A stretch of 64,000 nucleotides of DNA from Bradyrhizobium zhanjiangense (GTDB lineage Bacteria; Pseudomonadota; Alphaproteobacteria; Rhizobiales; Xanthobacteraceae). Every line of letters begins with the position of its first letter. Position 1 is the first letter of the stretch. Location of the stretch: assembly GCF_004114935.1 (NCBI RefSeq), contig NZ_CP022221.1:6035001-6099000 (forward strand). The letters run 5' to 3'. Below, piece by piece: positions 54,557 to 62,427 of this stretch. A program made the translations under genes and the position numbers. Below the pieces are notes generated by a model. The model made no database searches. It was not told where the DNA came from and saw only the letters and a program-made list of their open reading frames with translations.

Positions 54557-55246
54557 ATGGCAACGTTTAGGCCCAAGTACATCACCTTCGACTGTTACGG
54601 CACGCTGACCAATTTCGACATGGCCGGCGCGGCAAGGAGAGTCTATGGCTCCGAACTCTCGTCGACGGCTATGGCAAAGCTGATCAAGGATTTTTCAGCC
54701 TATCGCCTCGACGAGGTTCTCGGCGCGTGGAAGCCGTACTTCGAGGTCGTGCACAATGCGCTGGAGCGCGCATGCAAGCGCAACGGCATCGCGTTTCGAC
54801 CAGAACATGCCCAGCGCATCAATGAGGAGATCCACACATGGGGTCCGCATCCGGACGTCCCGGCGGGTCTGGCCAAAGTTGCCAGGGAGATTCCGCTGGT
54901 CATCCTGTCGAACTCCATGAAGAATCTCATCATGTCGAATGTGGAGAAGCTCGGCGCTCCGTTCCACATGGTCATCACGGCGCAGGAGACCGGCGCCTAC
55001 AAGCCGCATATGAAGGGCTTCGAGTATATGCTGGACAAGCTGGGGTGCGGCCCGGAGGATATCACCCACGTCTCCTCTTCCTTCCGCTACGACCTGATGA
55101 CCGCCTACGACCTCGGCATCAAGAGCAAGGTCTGGGTGAACCGCGGTCACGAGCCCGCAAACCCCTTCTATGAGTACACCGAGGTCACTGGCATCGACGG
55201 GCTTGCGGCGGCAGTCGGCCTGGAACCCCTGCGCAAGAGCGCGTGA
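54557..55246 (+). CDS. HAD hydrolase, 2-haloacid dehalogenase (type II)-like
   Basis: A 229-residue HAD-fold protein. Nucleophile Asp12 lies in ITFDCYGTLTNFD, Ser118 in VILSNSMKN, Lys149 in GAYKPHMKGF and the last acidic motif region in HVSSSFRYDLMTAYDLG. It has the four-helix cap of L-2-haloacid dehalogenases, but FRYD replaces the usual NxxD context, so it may be a phosphatase. Since the neighbours handle amino and hydroxy acids, a phosphatase or dehalogenase of a short-chain acid is plausible. A strong terminator follows. Confidence 0.86.
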   Translation: MATFRPKYITFDCYGTLTNFDMAGAARRVYGSELSSTAMAKLIKDFSAYRLDEVLGAWKPYFEVVHNALERACKRNGIAFRPEHAQRINEEIHTWGPHPDVPAGLAKVAREIPLVILSNSMKNLIMSNVEKLGAPFHMVITAQETGAYKPHMKGFEYMLDKLGCGPEDITHVSSSFRYDLMTAYDLGIKSKVWVNRGHEPANPFYEYTEVTGIDGLAAAVGLEPLRKSA

Positions 55247-55321
55247 GCGTATTCTTTTCAGGTTCACTCGCGGCGTTTCAGCTCTTGGAGAGCTCCAATA
55301 GAAATCGGAGCACTGTGAAGG

Positions 55322-55350
55322 AAAAGGGGGCGGTTCGACCGCCCCCTTTT
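55322..55350. terminator. Bidirectional Rho-independent terminator
   Basis: AAAAGGGGGCGGT and ACCGCCCCCTTTT form a perfect 13-base stem around TCG, followed by CTTGTTT on the plus strand. It lies between the convergent HAD (stop 55246) and semialdehyde dehydrogenase (stop 55381) genes and, being symmetrical with T runs on both sides, can serve both. Confidence 0.9.
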
Positions 55351-55380
55351 CTTGTTTCAGATATTGATCTGATCGGCCGC

Positions 55381-56838
55381 TCAATCCAGCCCGCCGATAT
55401 GGAGCGCCTTGGTCTCGATATATTCTTCGATCCCGAGCTGGGATCCCTCGCGTCCGAGGCCCGACTGTTTGACACCGCCGAAAGGCGCCACCTCGGTCGA
55501 GATCAGGCCGGTGTTCAGGCCGACCATGCCGAATTCCAGCGCTTCGGCAACACGCCATGAACGCTTGAGGTTTTCCGTGTAGAAATAGGCGGCAAGACCG
55601 AACGGCGTGCCGTTGGCGATCGCAATCGCCTCGTCCTCGGTCTCGAACCGGAACAGCGGCGCGACCGGCCCGAAGGTTTCTTCTGAAGCCAGGAGCATCT
55701 CGGTCGTCGCTCCGCCGAGCACGAGAGGGCGCGCATACTGCCGACCTTCCGGCACCGCCTCACTCTCCGAGATGATCTTTGCGCCCTTGTCCAGGGCATC
55801 CACGACGTGCCGCTTGATCTTCTCGATCGCCGCGCCGTTGATCATCGGCCCGATTGCGACCCCCTCTTCCGTGCCAGGACCGACCTTCATTTTCACGACT
55901 CGGCTGGCTAGCTTCTGGGCGAAGGCGTCGTAGATGCCAGCTTGCACCAGGATGCGATTGCAGCAGACGCACGTTTGCCCGCCATTGCGGAATTTTGACG
56001 CAATCGCCCCCTCGACCGCTCGGTCGATATCGGCATCGTCAAAGACGATGAACGGCGCGTTGCCACCGAGCTCGAGGCTGAGCCTCTTGATGTTGTCCGC
56101 CGCGCCCTTCATCAGCAAAGCGCCGACACGCGTCGATCCGGTGAACGAGATCTTGCGCACGGTTTCGTTGGCCATCAGCTCCGCGCCAATTTCCGCCGGC
56201 ATGCCCGTCACGATGTTGATCACGCCCGCCGGGATTCCGGCCCGCTCAGCCAGAACAGCGATGGCGAGAGCTGAAAAAGGCGTAAACTCAGATGGCTTGA
56301 TGACCACTGTGCAGCCCGCGGCAAGCGCTGGTGCCACCTTGCGCGTTATCATCGCGTTGGGGAAATTCCAGGGCGTGATGATCCCGCAGACGCCGACTGG
56401 TTCTTTCAGCACCAGAATGCGGCGATCGACAGTAGGTGCCGGGATTGTCGATCCGTTGATGCGGCGGGCCTCTTCGGCAAACCATTTGACGAAGGATGCC
56501 CCATAACGGATCTCACCGAGCGATTCAGCAAGCGGCTTGCCCTGTTCCAGCGTCAGCAGAAGGGCCAAATCCTGCTCATGGCGTCGCATGAGCTCATGCC
56601 AACGCTCCAGCAGCGCAGCACGCTCTGCATGAGCCTTGGTCTTCCAATGCTTGAACGCAGCCGCCGCTGCGTCGATTGCTACCCTGGTCTCGTCTCGGCC
56701 CATATCGGGGATGGTGCCAAGCACTTTCTGGCTGGCAGGATCGATGACATCGACCCTGGCTTTCGTGCTCGCATCCCGCCAGGTGCCGCCGATCAGCGCT
56801 TGCTGGCGAAACAGATCCTTGTCCTTCAATGCAATCAT
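55381..56838 (-). CDS. gabD: Succinate-semialdehyde dehydrogenase-like (GabD type)
   Basis: A 485-residue aldehyde dehydrogenase with Cys290 in NGGQTCVCCNR, Glu256 in LELGGNAPFIVFDDAD, and the GabD-type C-terminus SGLGREGSQLGIEEYIETKA. The close extra cysteines of GabD (Cys-Val-Cys-Cys) can form a regulatory disulfide in E. coli. The ATG at 56838 follows AAGGAGC. It probably takes the semialdehyde made by the class III aminotransferase or an amine oxidase; glutarate or malonate semialdehyde are alternatives. Confidence 0.9.
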   Translation of the reverse strand: MIALKDKDLFRQQALIGGTWRDASTKARVDVIDPASQKVLGTIPDMGRDETRVAIDAAAAAFKHWKTKAHAERAALLERWHELMRRHEQDLALLLTLEQGKPLAESLGEIRYGASFVKWFAEEARRINGSTIPAPTVDRRILVLKEPVGVCGIITPWNFPNAMITRKVAPALAAGCTVVIKPSEFTPFSALAIAVLAERAGIPAGVINIVTGMPAEIGAELMANETVRKISFTGSTRVGALLMKGAADNIKRLSLELGGNAPFIVFDDADIDRAVEGAIASKFRNGGQTCVCCNRILVQAGIYDAFAQKLASRVVKMKVGPGTEEGVAIGPMINGAAIEKIKRHVVDALDKGAKIISESEAVPEGRQYARPLVLGGATTEMLLASEETFGPVAPLFRFETEDEAIAIANGTPFGLAAYFYTENLKRSWRVAEALEFGMVGLNTGLISTEVAPFGGVKQSGLGREGSQLGIEEYIETKALHIGGLD

Positions 56839-57047
56839 GAGTTTGCTCCTTGGCTTCGGGCCCGGCCTCACCACCACTGCCTGATTTGCGAGTGGCGAGA
56901 CGAAGCCGTCTCATGCGAGCAGTACAGGACCGCACGCCGCTTTTTTCGTTGAGAATGAAGTGTCGGGCCGCGTTGAATCTGCTCGGACGCGGCCCCGGAG
57001 GTCGAATATTCTGAGGGCCGCTTGATCGTGCTGCCCTCAGCATTGTC

Positions 57048-57404
57048 TCAGTCGTAATGGCAAACGTAGATCTTTCGCACGGTCTCGATCGTGCGCCAAA
57101 CGCCGACGAAGCCGGGTTTCATCACAAAGCTGTCGCCGGCGCGGTACCTTCTGGTCTCACCACCCTTTTCCTCGATTTCGATGAGGCCCGAGAGAATGTG
57201 GCAGAACTCGAAGGTGGTGCCCTTGATGGAATGGGTTTCGCCCAGCGTTGCTTCCCAAACGCCGGTCAGTACCTTCTCGCCTTTCGAGGCGTCCTGGGCC
57301 CAGGTCTTGAACGATGGATTGCCGGAGATGAGCCGTTCCGGAGCAGGCAAGGCGTTCTTCGGCGCGAAGTCCGGATTGGTGTCGATGGTGACCAGAAGTG
57401 ACAT
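57048..57404 (-). CDS. Cupin domain protein (DUF861/EutQ-like)
   Basis: A 118-residue single-domain cupin. The barrel motifs read GVWEATLGETHSIKGTTFEFCHILSG and YRAGDSFVMKPGFVGVW. It resembles Cupin_3 proteins that accompany amine oxidation genes in rhizobia. The usual metal-binding histidines are mostly replaced (one His in THSIK and one in CHILSG), so a binding or isomerase role is as likely as an oxygenase one. The ATG at 57404 lies 13 bases after the GhrA-like gene, probably cotranscribed. Confidence 0.8.
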   Translation of the reverse strand: MSLLVTIDTNPDFAPKNALPAPERLISGNPSFKTWAQDASKGEKVLTGVWEATLGETHSIKGTTFEFCHILSGLIEIEEKGGETRRYRAGDSFVMKPGFVGVWRTIETVRKIYVCHYD

Positions 57405-57417
57405 GGCGCTTTTCCTG

Positions 57418-58341
57418 TTAGTAGCCGAGCGTTCGATCGACAAGGCCGATCGGATTTCGTCCAGCGCGGTGCCGCCGGATGTTCTCTATGACGGATTGTG
57501 CTGCCGTATGCGGTTGCGTCACGGACGCGATGTGCGGCGTGATGATCACCTTCGGATGGCACCAAAGTGGATGATTTTCCGGCAGCGGCTCGGGATCGGT
57601 GACGTCGAGCATCGCTGCTGCCAAATGCCCGCTATCCAGCGCCTCGATGAGCGCGCCCTGGTCAAGCTGCGGGCCGCGGCCGACATGCAGCAGCCTCGCT
57701 CCGACTGGCAAAAGCGAGAAAAGTCTTGCGTTCAGGATGCCGCTTGTTTGCTCCGTCAGGGGGAGAAGACAGACGAGGATATCCGTTCCTCGCAGGAAGT
57801 CGCCAAGCTGGTCGTCGCCATGAAAGCAGGCGACTCCCTCGACCGTTTTCTTCGTGCGGCTCCAGGCGGCAAGCGGAAATCGAAACGGCGTCAGGCGATC
57901 GATCGCAGCTTGCGCCAGGATCCCAAGCCCGAGGAAGCCCACGCGCCGATCGGTCGACTGTACACTTGCATGGGCTTGCCATAGGCCCCTTCCCTGCTGC
58001 TCCCGATAGGCCAGCATCTCCCGATGGAGCGTCAGAGCGCCGAGCACGACATATTCCTGCATCATGCGTATGATGCCGTCTTCAACCATGCGCACGAGTT
58101 TCACGCGGTCCGGCATGGTCTCAGGCTTGAATTGATCGACCCCCGCACCGATGGAAAAGAGCATTTCCAGATTTCGAAACCGCGCGACATCATTGGGTAC
58201 GTTCCAGGTCAGCAGGTAGCGTACCTTTTCCGGTTCGACGCATTCACCGGAATGATAGAATTCCAGATCAGGGAGCTCGCGCGCAAAGGCCTGCCGGAAA
58301 ATGGCCCCGCGAGCGGCATCGGAATTGAAAAGAAACGCCAT
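57418..58341 (-). CDS. D-2-hydroxyacid dehydrogenase, glyoxylate/hydroxypyruvate reductase A-like
   Basis: A 307-residue NAD(P)-dependent dehydrogenase with the cofactor loop VGFLGLGILAQAAIDRL near residue 134 and the catalytic Arg (HVGRGPQLD), Glu (DPEPLP) and His (TPHIAS) in order. It has the GhrA-type WNVPNDVARF stretch near the N-terminus. It would reduce glyoxylate, hydroxypyruvate or another 2-oxoacid. The ATG at 58341 follows AGAGGAAT. Glyoxylate could arise from an FAD oxidase acting on an N-carboxymethyl compound. Confidence 0.87.
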   Translation of the reverse strand: MAFLFNSDAARGAIFRQAFARELPDLEFYHSGECVEPEKVRYLLTWNVPNDVARFRNLEMLFSIGAGVDQFKPETMPDRVKLVRMVEDGIIRMMQEYVVLGALTLHREMLAYREQQGRGLWQAHASVQSTDRRVGFLGLGILAQAAIDRLTPFRFPLAAWSRTKKTVEGVACFHGDDQLGDFLRGTDILVCLLPLTEQTSGILNARLFSLLPVGARLLHVGRGPQLDQGALIEALDSGHLAAAMLDVTDPEPLPENHPLWCHPKVIITPHIASVTQPHTAAQSVIENIRRHRAGRNPIGLVDRTLGY

Positions 58342-58680
58342 CGACGTATTCCTCTCATGTCCTCGCCGGGGATGCTGGGCGTTGAGACCGGCTTGGCCGG
58401 CCACTGAGGTCTGGAAGGGCGGCGAGCCCTCCAGCGAAGCCTTCAATATTCACTGGGGCTCACCCTGCCTGCTGTTGCCGGATATCGATAGGCGGCAACC
58501 AGGAGCTTTCCCTGCTGAATCGAGTTGCGCTTGCGGCGGAACATTCCGAATACCGCCTGCCAAACAGGCGAAACCTGCTGGCCTTCCGCGTTATGCTGCT
58601 GCAAAACAGGCTTGTGCGGCGCGAAGCAGAAGGCCGGCGAGGCCCCAAGTTTGGGTGCCGCAAAGGAACGGATGAGCTGA
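58342..58680. other. Divergent gap, 339 bases
   Basis: The gap lies between the GhrA-like gene (minus) and the acetyltransferase (plus). It contains an imperfect stem CTGGAAGGGC/GCCCTCCAG near 58410-58433 and a short stem GCCTG/CAGGC near 58556-58570. No recognisable gene; promoters for both directions are expected. Confidence 0.35.
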
Positions 58681-59559
58681 ATGGGACGAACGGTGCGCGT
58701 GAAGTCCTTTGAACTGGTGGCCAAGGACATCAACGACGTTGACGTGAAGCTGCTCCACGCGCTTTCGATCGGTGTCGGCTGGCCGCACCGCCCCAAGGAT
58801 TGGGATTTCCTGCGCCGCGCCGGCCACGGCATCGTTGCCGTGGATGGCATAGGGCGCGTCTTCGGCAGCGCGATGTGGTTCCCTTATGGCCACGAATTCG
58901 CGACGATTGGCCTGGTGATCACATCGCCCCGAACCCAGGCACAAGGTACAGGCCGCTGGCTCATGGAGCAGGTCTTCGAGCGGTGTGGCGATCGGAATTT
59001 GGCCCTCAACTCAACCCATGCCGCCTATCATCTGTATCTGTCGCTGGGGTTCACGAAGGAAGCCACGGTGTATCTGTGGCAAGGAGAGGCCGTCTCACCA
59101 CCTCCGCCGGTGCCGGCTCTGGCCGGTGAATTGAGCTCGCTGTCCACTGCAAACATCGGAGAGATCACGGCACTGGATGAACGCGCGTTCGGAGCTAACC
59201 GGCAGAAGCTGCTCGCATTGCTTTCTGAAGGTGCCTCAATCTCCGTCTTGCGCCGCCGCGGAGAGGCCGTCGGTTTTTCCATGAAGCGAGAATTCGGGCG
59301 CGGTCATGTGATCGGCCCGATCGTGGCCAGCAATGATTGGGACGCGGTCCATCTCACGGCTGTACATCTCAAAGACCTCGCGGGGCAATTCGTCCGCGTC
59401 GATACGCGGGAGCAGACGGGTCTGTTTGCGGACTTCCTTCAGCAGAGCCGCCTCGGGGTGAACGACACCGTCTCGACCATGTCCAAAGGAAAGCGATTTC
59501 TGAACCGGAAGGAAAACGAGCCGTGGGTCTACGGATTGGCCGGTCACGCCTTGAGCTGA
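58681..59559 (+). CDS. GNAT family N-acetyltransferase, two-domain
   Basis: A 292-residue paralogue of the acetyltransferase at 37775-38644. The acetyl-CoA loop is TQAQGTGRWLMEQVF near residue 85, and the C-terminal domain carries EFGRGHVIGPIVAS. It begins with an ATG at 58681; GAGCTG is weak as a ribosome-binding site. Its last 16 bases overlap the remains of a recombinase gene on the other strand. Substrate unknown; the shared gene context suggests an amino compound made in this pathway. Confidence 0.84.
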   Translation: MGRTVRVKSFELVAKDINDVDVKLLHALSIGVGWPHRPKDWDFLRRAGHGIVAVDGIGRVFGSAMWFPYGHEFATIGLVITSPRTQAQGTGRWLMEQVFERCGDRNLALNSTHAAYHLYLSLGFTKEATVYLWQGEAVSPPPPVPALAGELSSLSTANIGEITALDERAFGANRQKLLALLSEGASISVLRRRGEAVGFSMKREFGRGHVIGPIVASNDWDAVHLTAVHLKDLAGQFVRVDTREQTGLFADFLQQSRLGVNDTVSTMSKGKRFLNRKENEPWVYGLAGHALS

Positions 59560-59915
59560 AGCGCCGTCCATTTCAACTCGATCAACTCGCTGCGGCGGCA
59601 GCCGGTCAGCGCAAGCTGGCGAACGATGTCCACAATCGTGGTGTACTTCTCCTGCTTGGCAGCCTCGCTGAGCATCCGACCCAGTATTCGGTACTCCGCC
59701 TCCGATAGCCGACGCTTTCGCACCTGGTCCCTTGGCTTGCGGAGGCCATGGGCGAGGTTGCTTTCGACAGTGCGGCTTCGACCGCATAGGTCAGGATCCG
59801 GCCAAGGAGGCCAACGGTGCGGGTAGCCGTGCCAGCACCGCCCCGAACGATGGCCTTTCCGCGCAGCTTCTTGGTTTTGACCGACACATCAGGCGAACAT
59901 CGCCCGGCCACCGCG
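59544..59915 (-). pseudogene. Tyrosine recombinase (phage integrase) remnant with frameshift
   Basis: On the minus strand, VKTKKLRGKAIVRGGAGTAT, then RTVGLLGRILTYAVEAAL, is the end of the core-binding domain of a tyrosine recombinase. Near 59765 the frame changes and continues ESNLAHGLRKPRDQVRKRRL, SEAEYRILGRMLSEAAKQ and LALTGCRRSELIELKW, the start of the catalytic domain with its first Arg (TGCRR). It stops at 59544, so the remaining catalytic residues are missing, as is the N-terminal half. It is a dead integrase; no matching element or tRNA target was found beside it. Confidence 0.82.
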
Positions 59916-60443
59916 CGCAGTTACGCCGCGCTACGCTATAGTGGGAGGACAGACGCTGGGGCGCGACAATGCTTGCTCGTCGAGCTCTGAACCGGCGGCA
60001 GTACTACATTTGGTACGACATGATCGATCGAGGTACGACTTAAGTGCTGCTGCTGCTTCGCTTTTCGAAATGTCCCGCTCCAATCCATCATGGGCCAATT
60101 TGAGCAACCTCCAGCCAAACGATGCAAGCTGGAGCATGCCGCCAGAGCTCCTCCCAATGCGGCGAGAAAGGCACCGAACAGAAGGCGGCGAAGTCGTTCG
60201 TCTGTAAGGTGAACCGTTGTGCGCCCCGCGCATACGAAACGATATCTGTGGTTCCGATGTCCTGGTCCAATGCTGCCGCCGTTGTCCTCAATTGACATAG
60301 GCTTTGCCTTTCGGCACGCTTTGCGCCCACGGAAATGGTGAATGATTTACAGACCCGGCGACGTCGGCACGCAAACGCAGCGTGCAAACGACCGTTTGGT
60401 GCCCTATTCGAAGCCGCGTCGGCGCACCCGCTAAAGTTGATAG
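59916..60443. other. Weakly coding stretch, about 530 bases
   Basis: Several overlapping short frames exist on the minus strand (for example 59936-60298 with a hydrophobic LFGAFLAALGGALAACSSL segment), but none has a convincing start or recognisable similarity. The lower GC content and in-frame stops suggest decayed sequence next to the recombinase remnant. Confidence 0.35.
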
Positions 60444-61256
60444 ATGGCTCTTTCGAGAAAAACTATCGGCCAGCCTGATCAGCCGATGGGGCGTGATCCG
60501 TTCCACACCGCCGCTCATCGGCCGGTGGAGCGTCACCTCGCCGAGAACCAAAAGCCGGAGCCACGCGCCGAGCAAAGCAACAAAGCGCCTATAGTTCATC
60601 CGGCCCAGGAGGCCTCTGCTGCGTCATCCGCACATTTCGGTTCTGTACGAGGTGTGTCCGCCAGTGTGACCGCCTATACAGATTGGATGAAGCGAGGACG
60701 CCAAATTTGGCGCGAGCATTTGCAGCGCGGTCAACTACCCGAGGGGCCCACAGGGTCGATGGGAAACATCGAGCGCTGGTTGCTCGGATTGCTGAGCGTT
60801 GTTGTTCTCGTGAGCTGCGTTTGCGCGACGATTGTCTTCACGCAGGTCAAGTCGCTCAAAGTGGAGATCGCCACGCTGCAACGCGAGATCATCGCGCTCA
60901 AGCTCCGCGCAGCCAGGCTTGATCAGATCGCAACCGCCAACGAGGCACGTGAGAAGCCAAGCAGTGAACCGCCTAAGCCGCCGCCAGAGACCCGGCCTGA
61001 TCAGGCTTCGCTCATCCTGACGCGCGAAGAGATTCAGTTGATCCGCGACTATATCAAGCCTGCCCCGGTTGCGGGGTCCGTGACTGAGTCGATCAAGGTC
61101 GGCGATCCCGTCTCGGGAGAAACCATCCCCTTCCCTTCTCCGATCACGGAGAAGGTGCGGAAACTGCTTGGCGCGAGATTTACCATTCGCAACGGCGTCA
61201 TTGTCATTACGAGAAATGGGAGCCACTACGCTGATGCTGTGATCGGGTCCAATTGA
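60444..61256 (+). CDS. Hypothetical membrane-anchored coiled-coil protein
   Basis: A 270-residue protein I do not recognise. Residues 1-110 are hydrophilic; about 112-135 is one membrane helix (WLLGLLSVVVLVSCVCATIVF). A predicted coiled coil follows (QVKSLKVEIATLQREIIALK), then a Pro-rich linker (PPKPPPETRP) and a small C-terminal domain (residues 188-270) with TREEIQLIRDYIKPAP and LLGARFTIRNGVIVITRNGS. The layout fits an inner-membrane protein with a periplasmic tail. It converges with the Tad-locus genes and may belong to them, but this is unproven. Confidence 0.65.
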   Translation: MALSRKTIGQPDQPMGRDPFHTAAHRPVERHLAENQKPEPRAEQSNKAPIVHPAQEASAASSAHFGSVRGVSASVTAYTDWMKRGRQIWREHLQRGQLPEGPTGSMGNIERWLLGLLSVVVLVSCVCATIVFTQVKSLKVEIATLQREIIALKLRAARLDQIATANEAREKPSSEPPKPPPETRPDQASLILTREEIQLIRDYIKPAPVAGSVTESIKVGDPVSGETIPFPSPITEKVRKLLGARFTIRNGVIVITRNGSHYADAVIGSN

Positions 61257-61358
61257 CGAGCGGCGGCCCAACGCCCCTTGCAACGACTGTGAGCTTATAG
61301 AATGGCGCGCAAGGTTCGATGACCGATCTGCACGTTCAAGGGCGAGCGCCAAAGCCAG

Positions 61359-61377
61359 CCTGCAATAGCTTTGCAGG
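61359..61377. terminator. Short hairpin between convergent genes
   Basis: CCTGCAA (61359-61365) and TTGCAGG (61371-61377) pair perfectly around TAGCT and are followed on the plus strand by TAGTTATT. It may end transcription of the coiled-coil gene; the T tract is poor. Confidence 0.4.
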
Positions 61378-61389
61378 TAGTTATTCGAC

Positions 61390-61926
61390 TTATGGCTGGT
61401 TGTTCGGCGGCCGTTCAATGAACCGTCGGCTGCCGTTCAGTAGCTCAAGGTTATTGGCGATAACCGGGTTGCCTGGATCGAGCGAATAGGCCTTCTCAAA
61501 TTTCCGCCGCGCCGCACTCAGATTGCCACGCAGCATGTACGAATATCCCTGATCATTCAGGACTTGCACGGTTTCGCCTCCCAGCCGGATCGCCTGGGCA
61601 TAGGCCTGGTCAGCCAGATCAAAACGACGTATCCGATCATAGCTCGCAGCCAACCCGATCCAAGCGGTCACGTCCTTGGGCGATTTCTCGACGCCGTCCT
61701 TGAAATAGCGCTGGGCAATCCCGTAATTGCCGCGGTTGAAATGCTCCAAGCCCAGCCGTACCGGTTCGTCCGAGGGATAATATTTGACGTCGGTCGGCTC
61801 CTGGACGGGATCCCCGCCAGGCGGCTCGACGGGAGCCACGACGGCAGCCTCCCTCAGCGTCTGATCGCACCCCGCAAGGCCTATCCCCAACCAGCAACAG
61901 GTCAGCATGAAGATGATACGCCGCAT
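61390..61926 (-). CDS. TPR lipoprotein of the Tad pilus locus (TadD-like)
   Basis: A 178-residue lipoprotein. The signal peptide ends in the lipobox LAGC with the modified Cys22. Three tetratricopeptide-like units follow from about residue 58 (LGLEHFNRGNYGIAQRYFKD, AWIGLAASYDRIRRFDLADQ, LNDQGYSYMLRGNLSAARRK). TadD proteins are outer-membrane-linked lipoproteins needed for Flp pilus assembly. The ATG at 61926 is taken because the signal peptide begins there, behind GGGGACGAAGGGG. It lies 82 bases after the small lipoprotein gene. Confidence 0.82.
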   Translation of the reverse strand: MRRIIFMLTCCWLGIGLAGCDQTLREAAVVAPVEPPGGDPVQEPTDVKYYPSDEPVRLGLEHFNRGNYGIAQRYFKDGVEKSPKDVTAWIGLAASYDRIRRFDLADQAYAQAIRLGGETVQVLNDQGYSYMLRGNLSAARRKFEKAYSLDPGNPVIANNLELLNGSRRFIERPPNNQP

Positions 61927-62008
61927 AACCCCTTCGTCCCCCGCACGTCGTAGCAAATTCACTGCGCCGTTCGCAAACAGCATCGCCAAAACCACACACT
62001 AAAAATCG

Positions 62009-62407
62009 TTACCTACCGCCTCCGCCTACCCCGCCGACCGGCACCGATATTCCAGCAGTCGATCCAGCCCCCAATCCTTCTATGTTGACGTTCTGGGTTG
62101 GGGCAGTCCGCACGCCCATTTGTTTCGTCGCATCGCCAATGTCGGGAAGCTGATCCACCGGCTGTTTCGTGTTGCCATAGCGTGTCACGGCGGCGCCCAC
62201 GCGCCGGGCGTCGTATGCGATCCTGCGGTCACCGACGTTACGCGGCCAGGGATGGATGGTGTGGGTGACGGCGTTGACCTCCTTGGCATTGCCGGCACTC
62301 ATCGTGATGGTGTCGGAACGCTGGAAGTAGCGGTCCACCTCGTCATGACCGGCGACCCCGTAACATCCCCCGAGCAGGAGCGGCGCGAACAGAGCCAGAT
62401 ACCTCAT
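62009..62407 (-). CDS. Small lipoprotein of the Tad pilus locus
   Basis: A 132-residue protein with a lipoprotein signal (MRYLALFAPLLLGGCYG, lipobox LGGC). The rest is polar, with DRYFQRSDTITMSAGNAKEV and PWPRNVGDRRIAYD, and a Gly-rich tail. I do not recognise a domain. The same kind of small lipoprotein follows cpaC in rhizobial tad loci, from memory. The start at 62407 has AGGAG six bases upstream; an ATG two codons earlier is too close to that site. Confidence 0.72.
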   Translation of the reverse strand: MRYLALFAPLLLGGCYGVAGHDEVDRYFQRSDTITMSAGNAKEVNAVTHTIHPWPRNVGDRRIAYDARRVGAAVTRYGNTKQPVDQLPDIGDATKQMGVRTAPTQNVNIEGLGAGSTAGISVPVGGVGGGGR

Positions 62408-62427
62408 GGTCATCTCCTGCTTCCTTC

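Noticed and set aside
59544..60443. Active prophage or integrative element
   Set aside because: Only a frameshifted fragment of a recombinase is present, with no phage, conjugation or attachment-site features.
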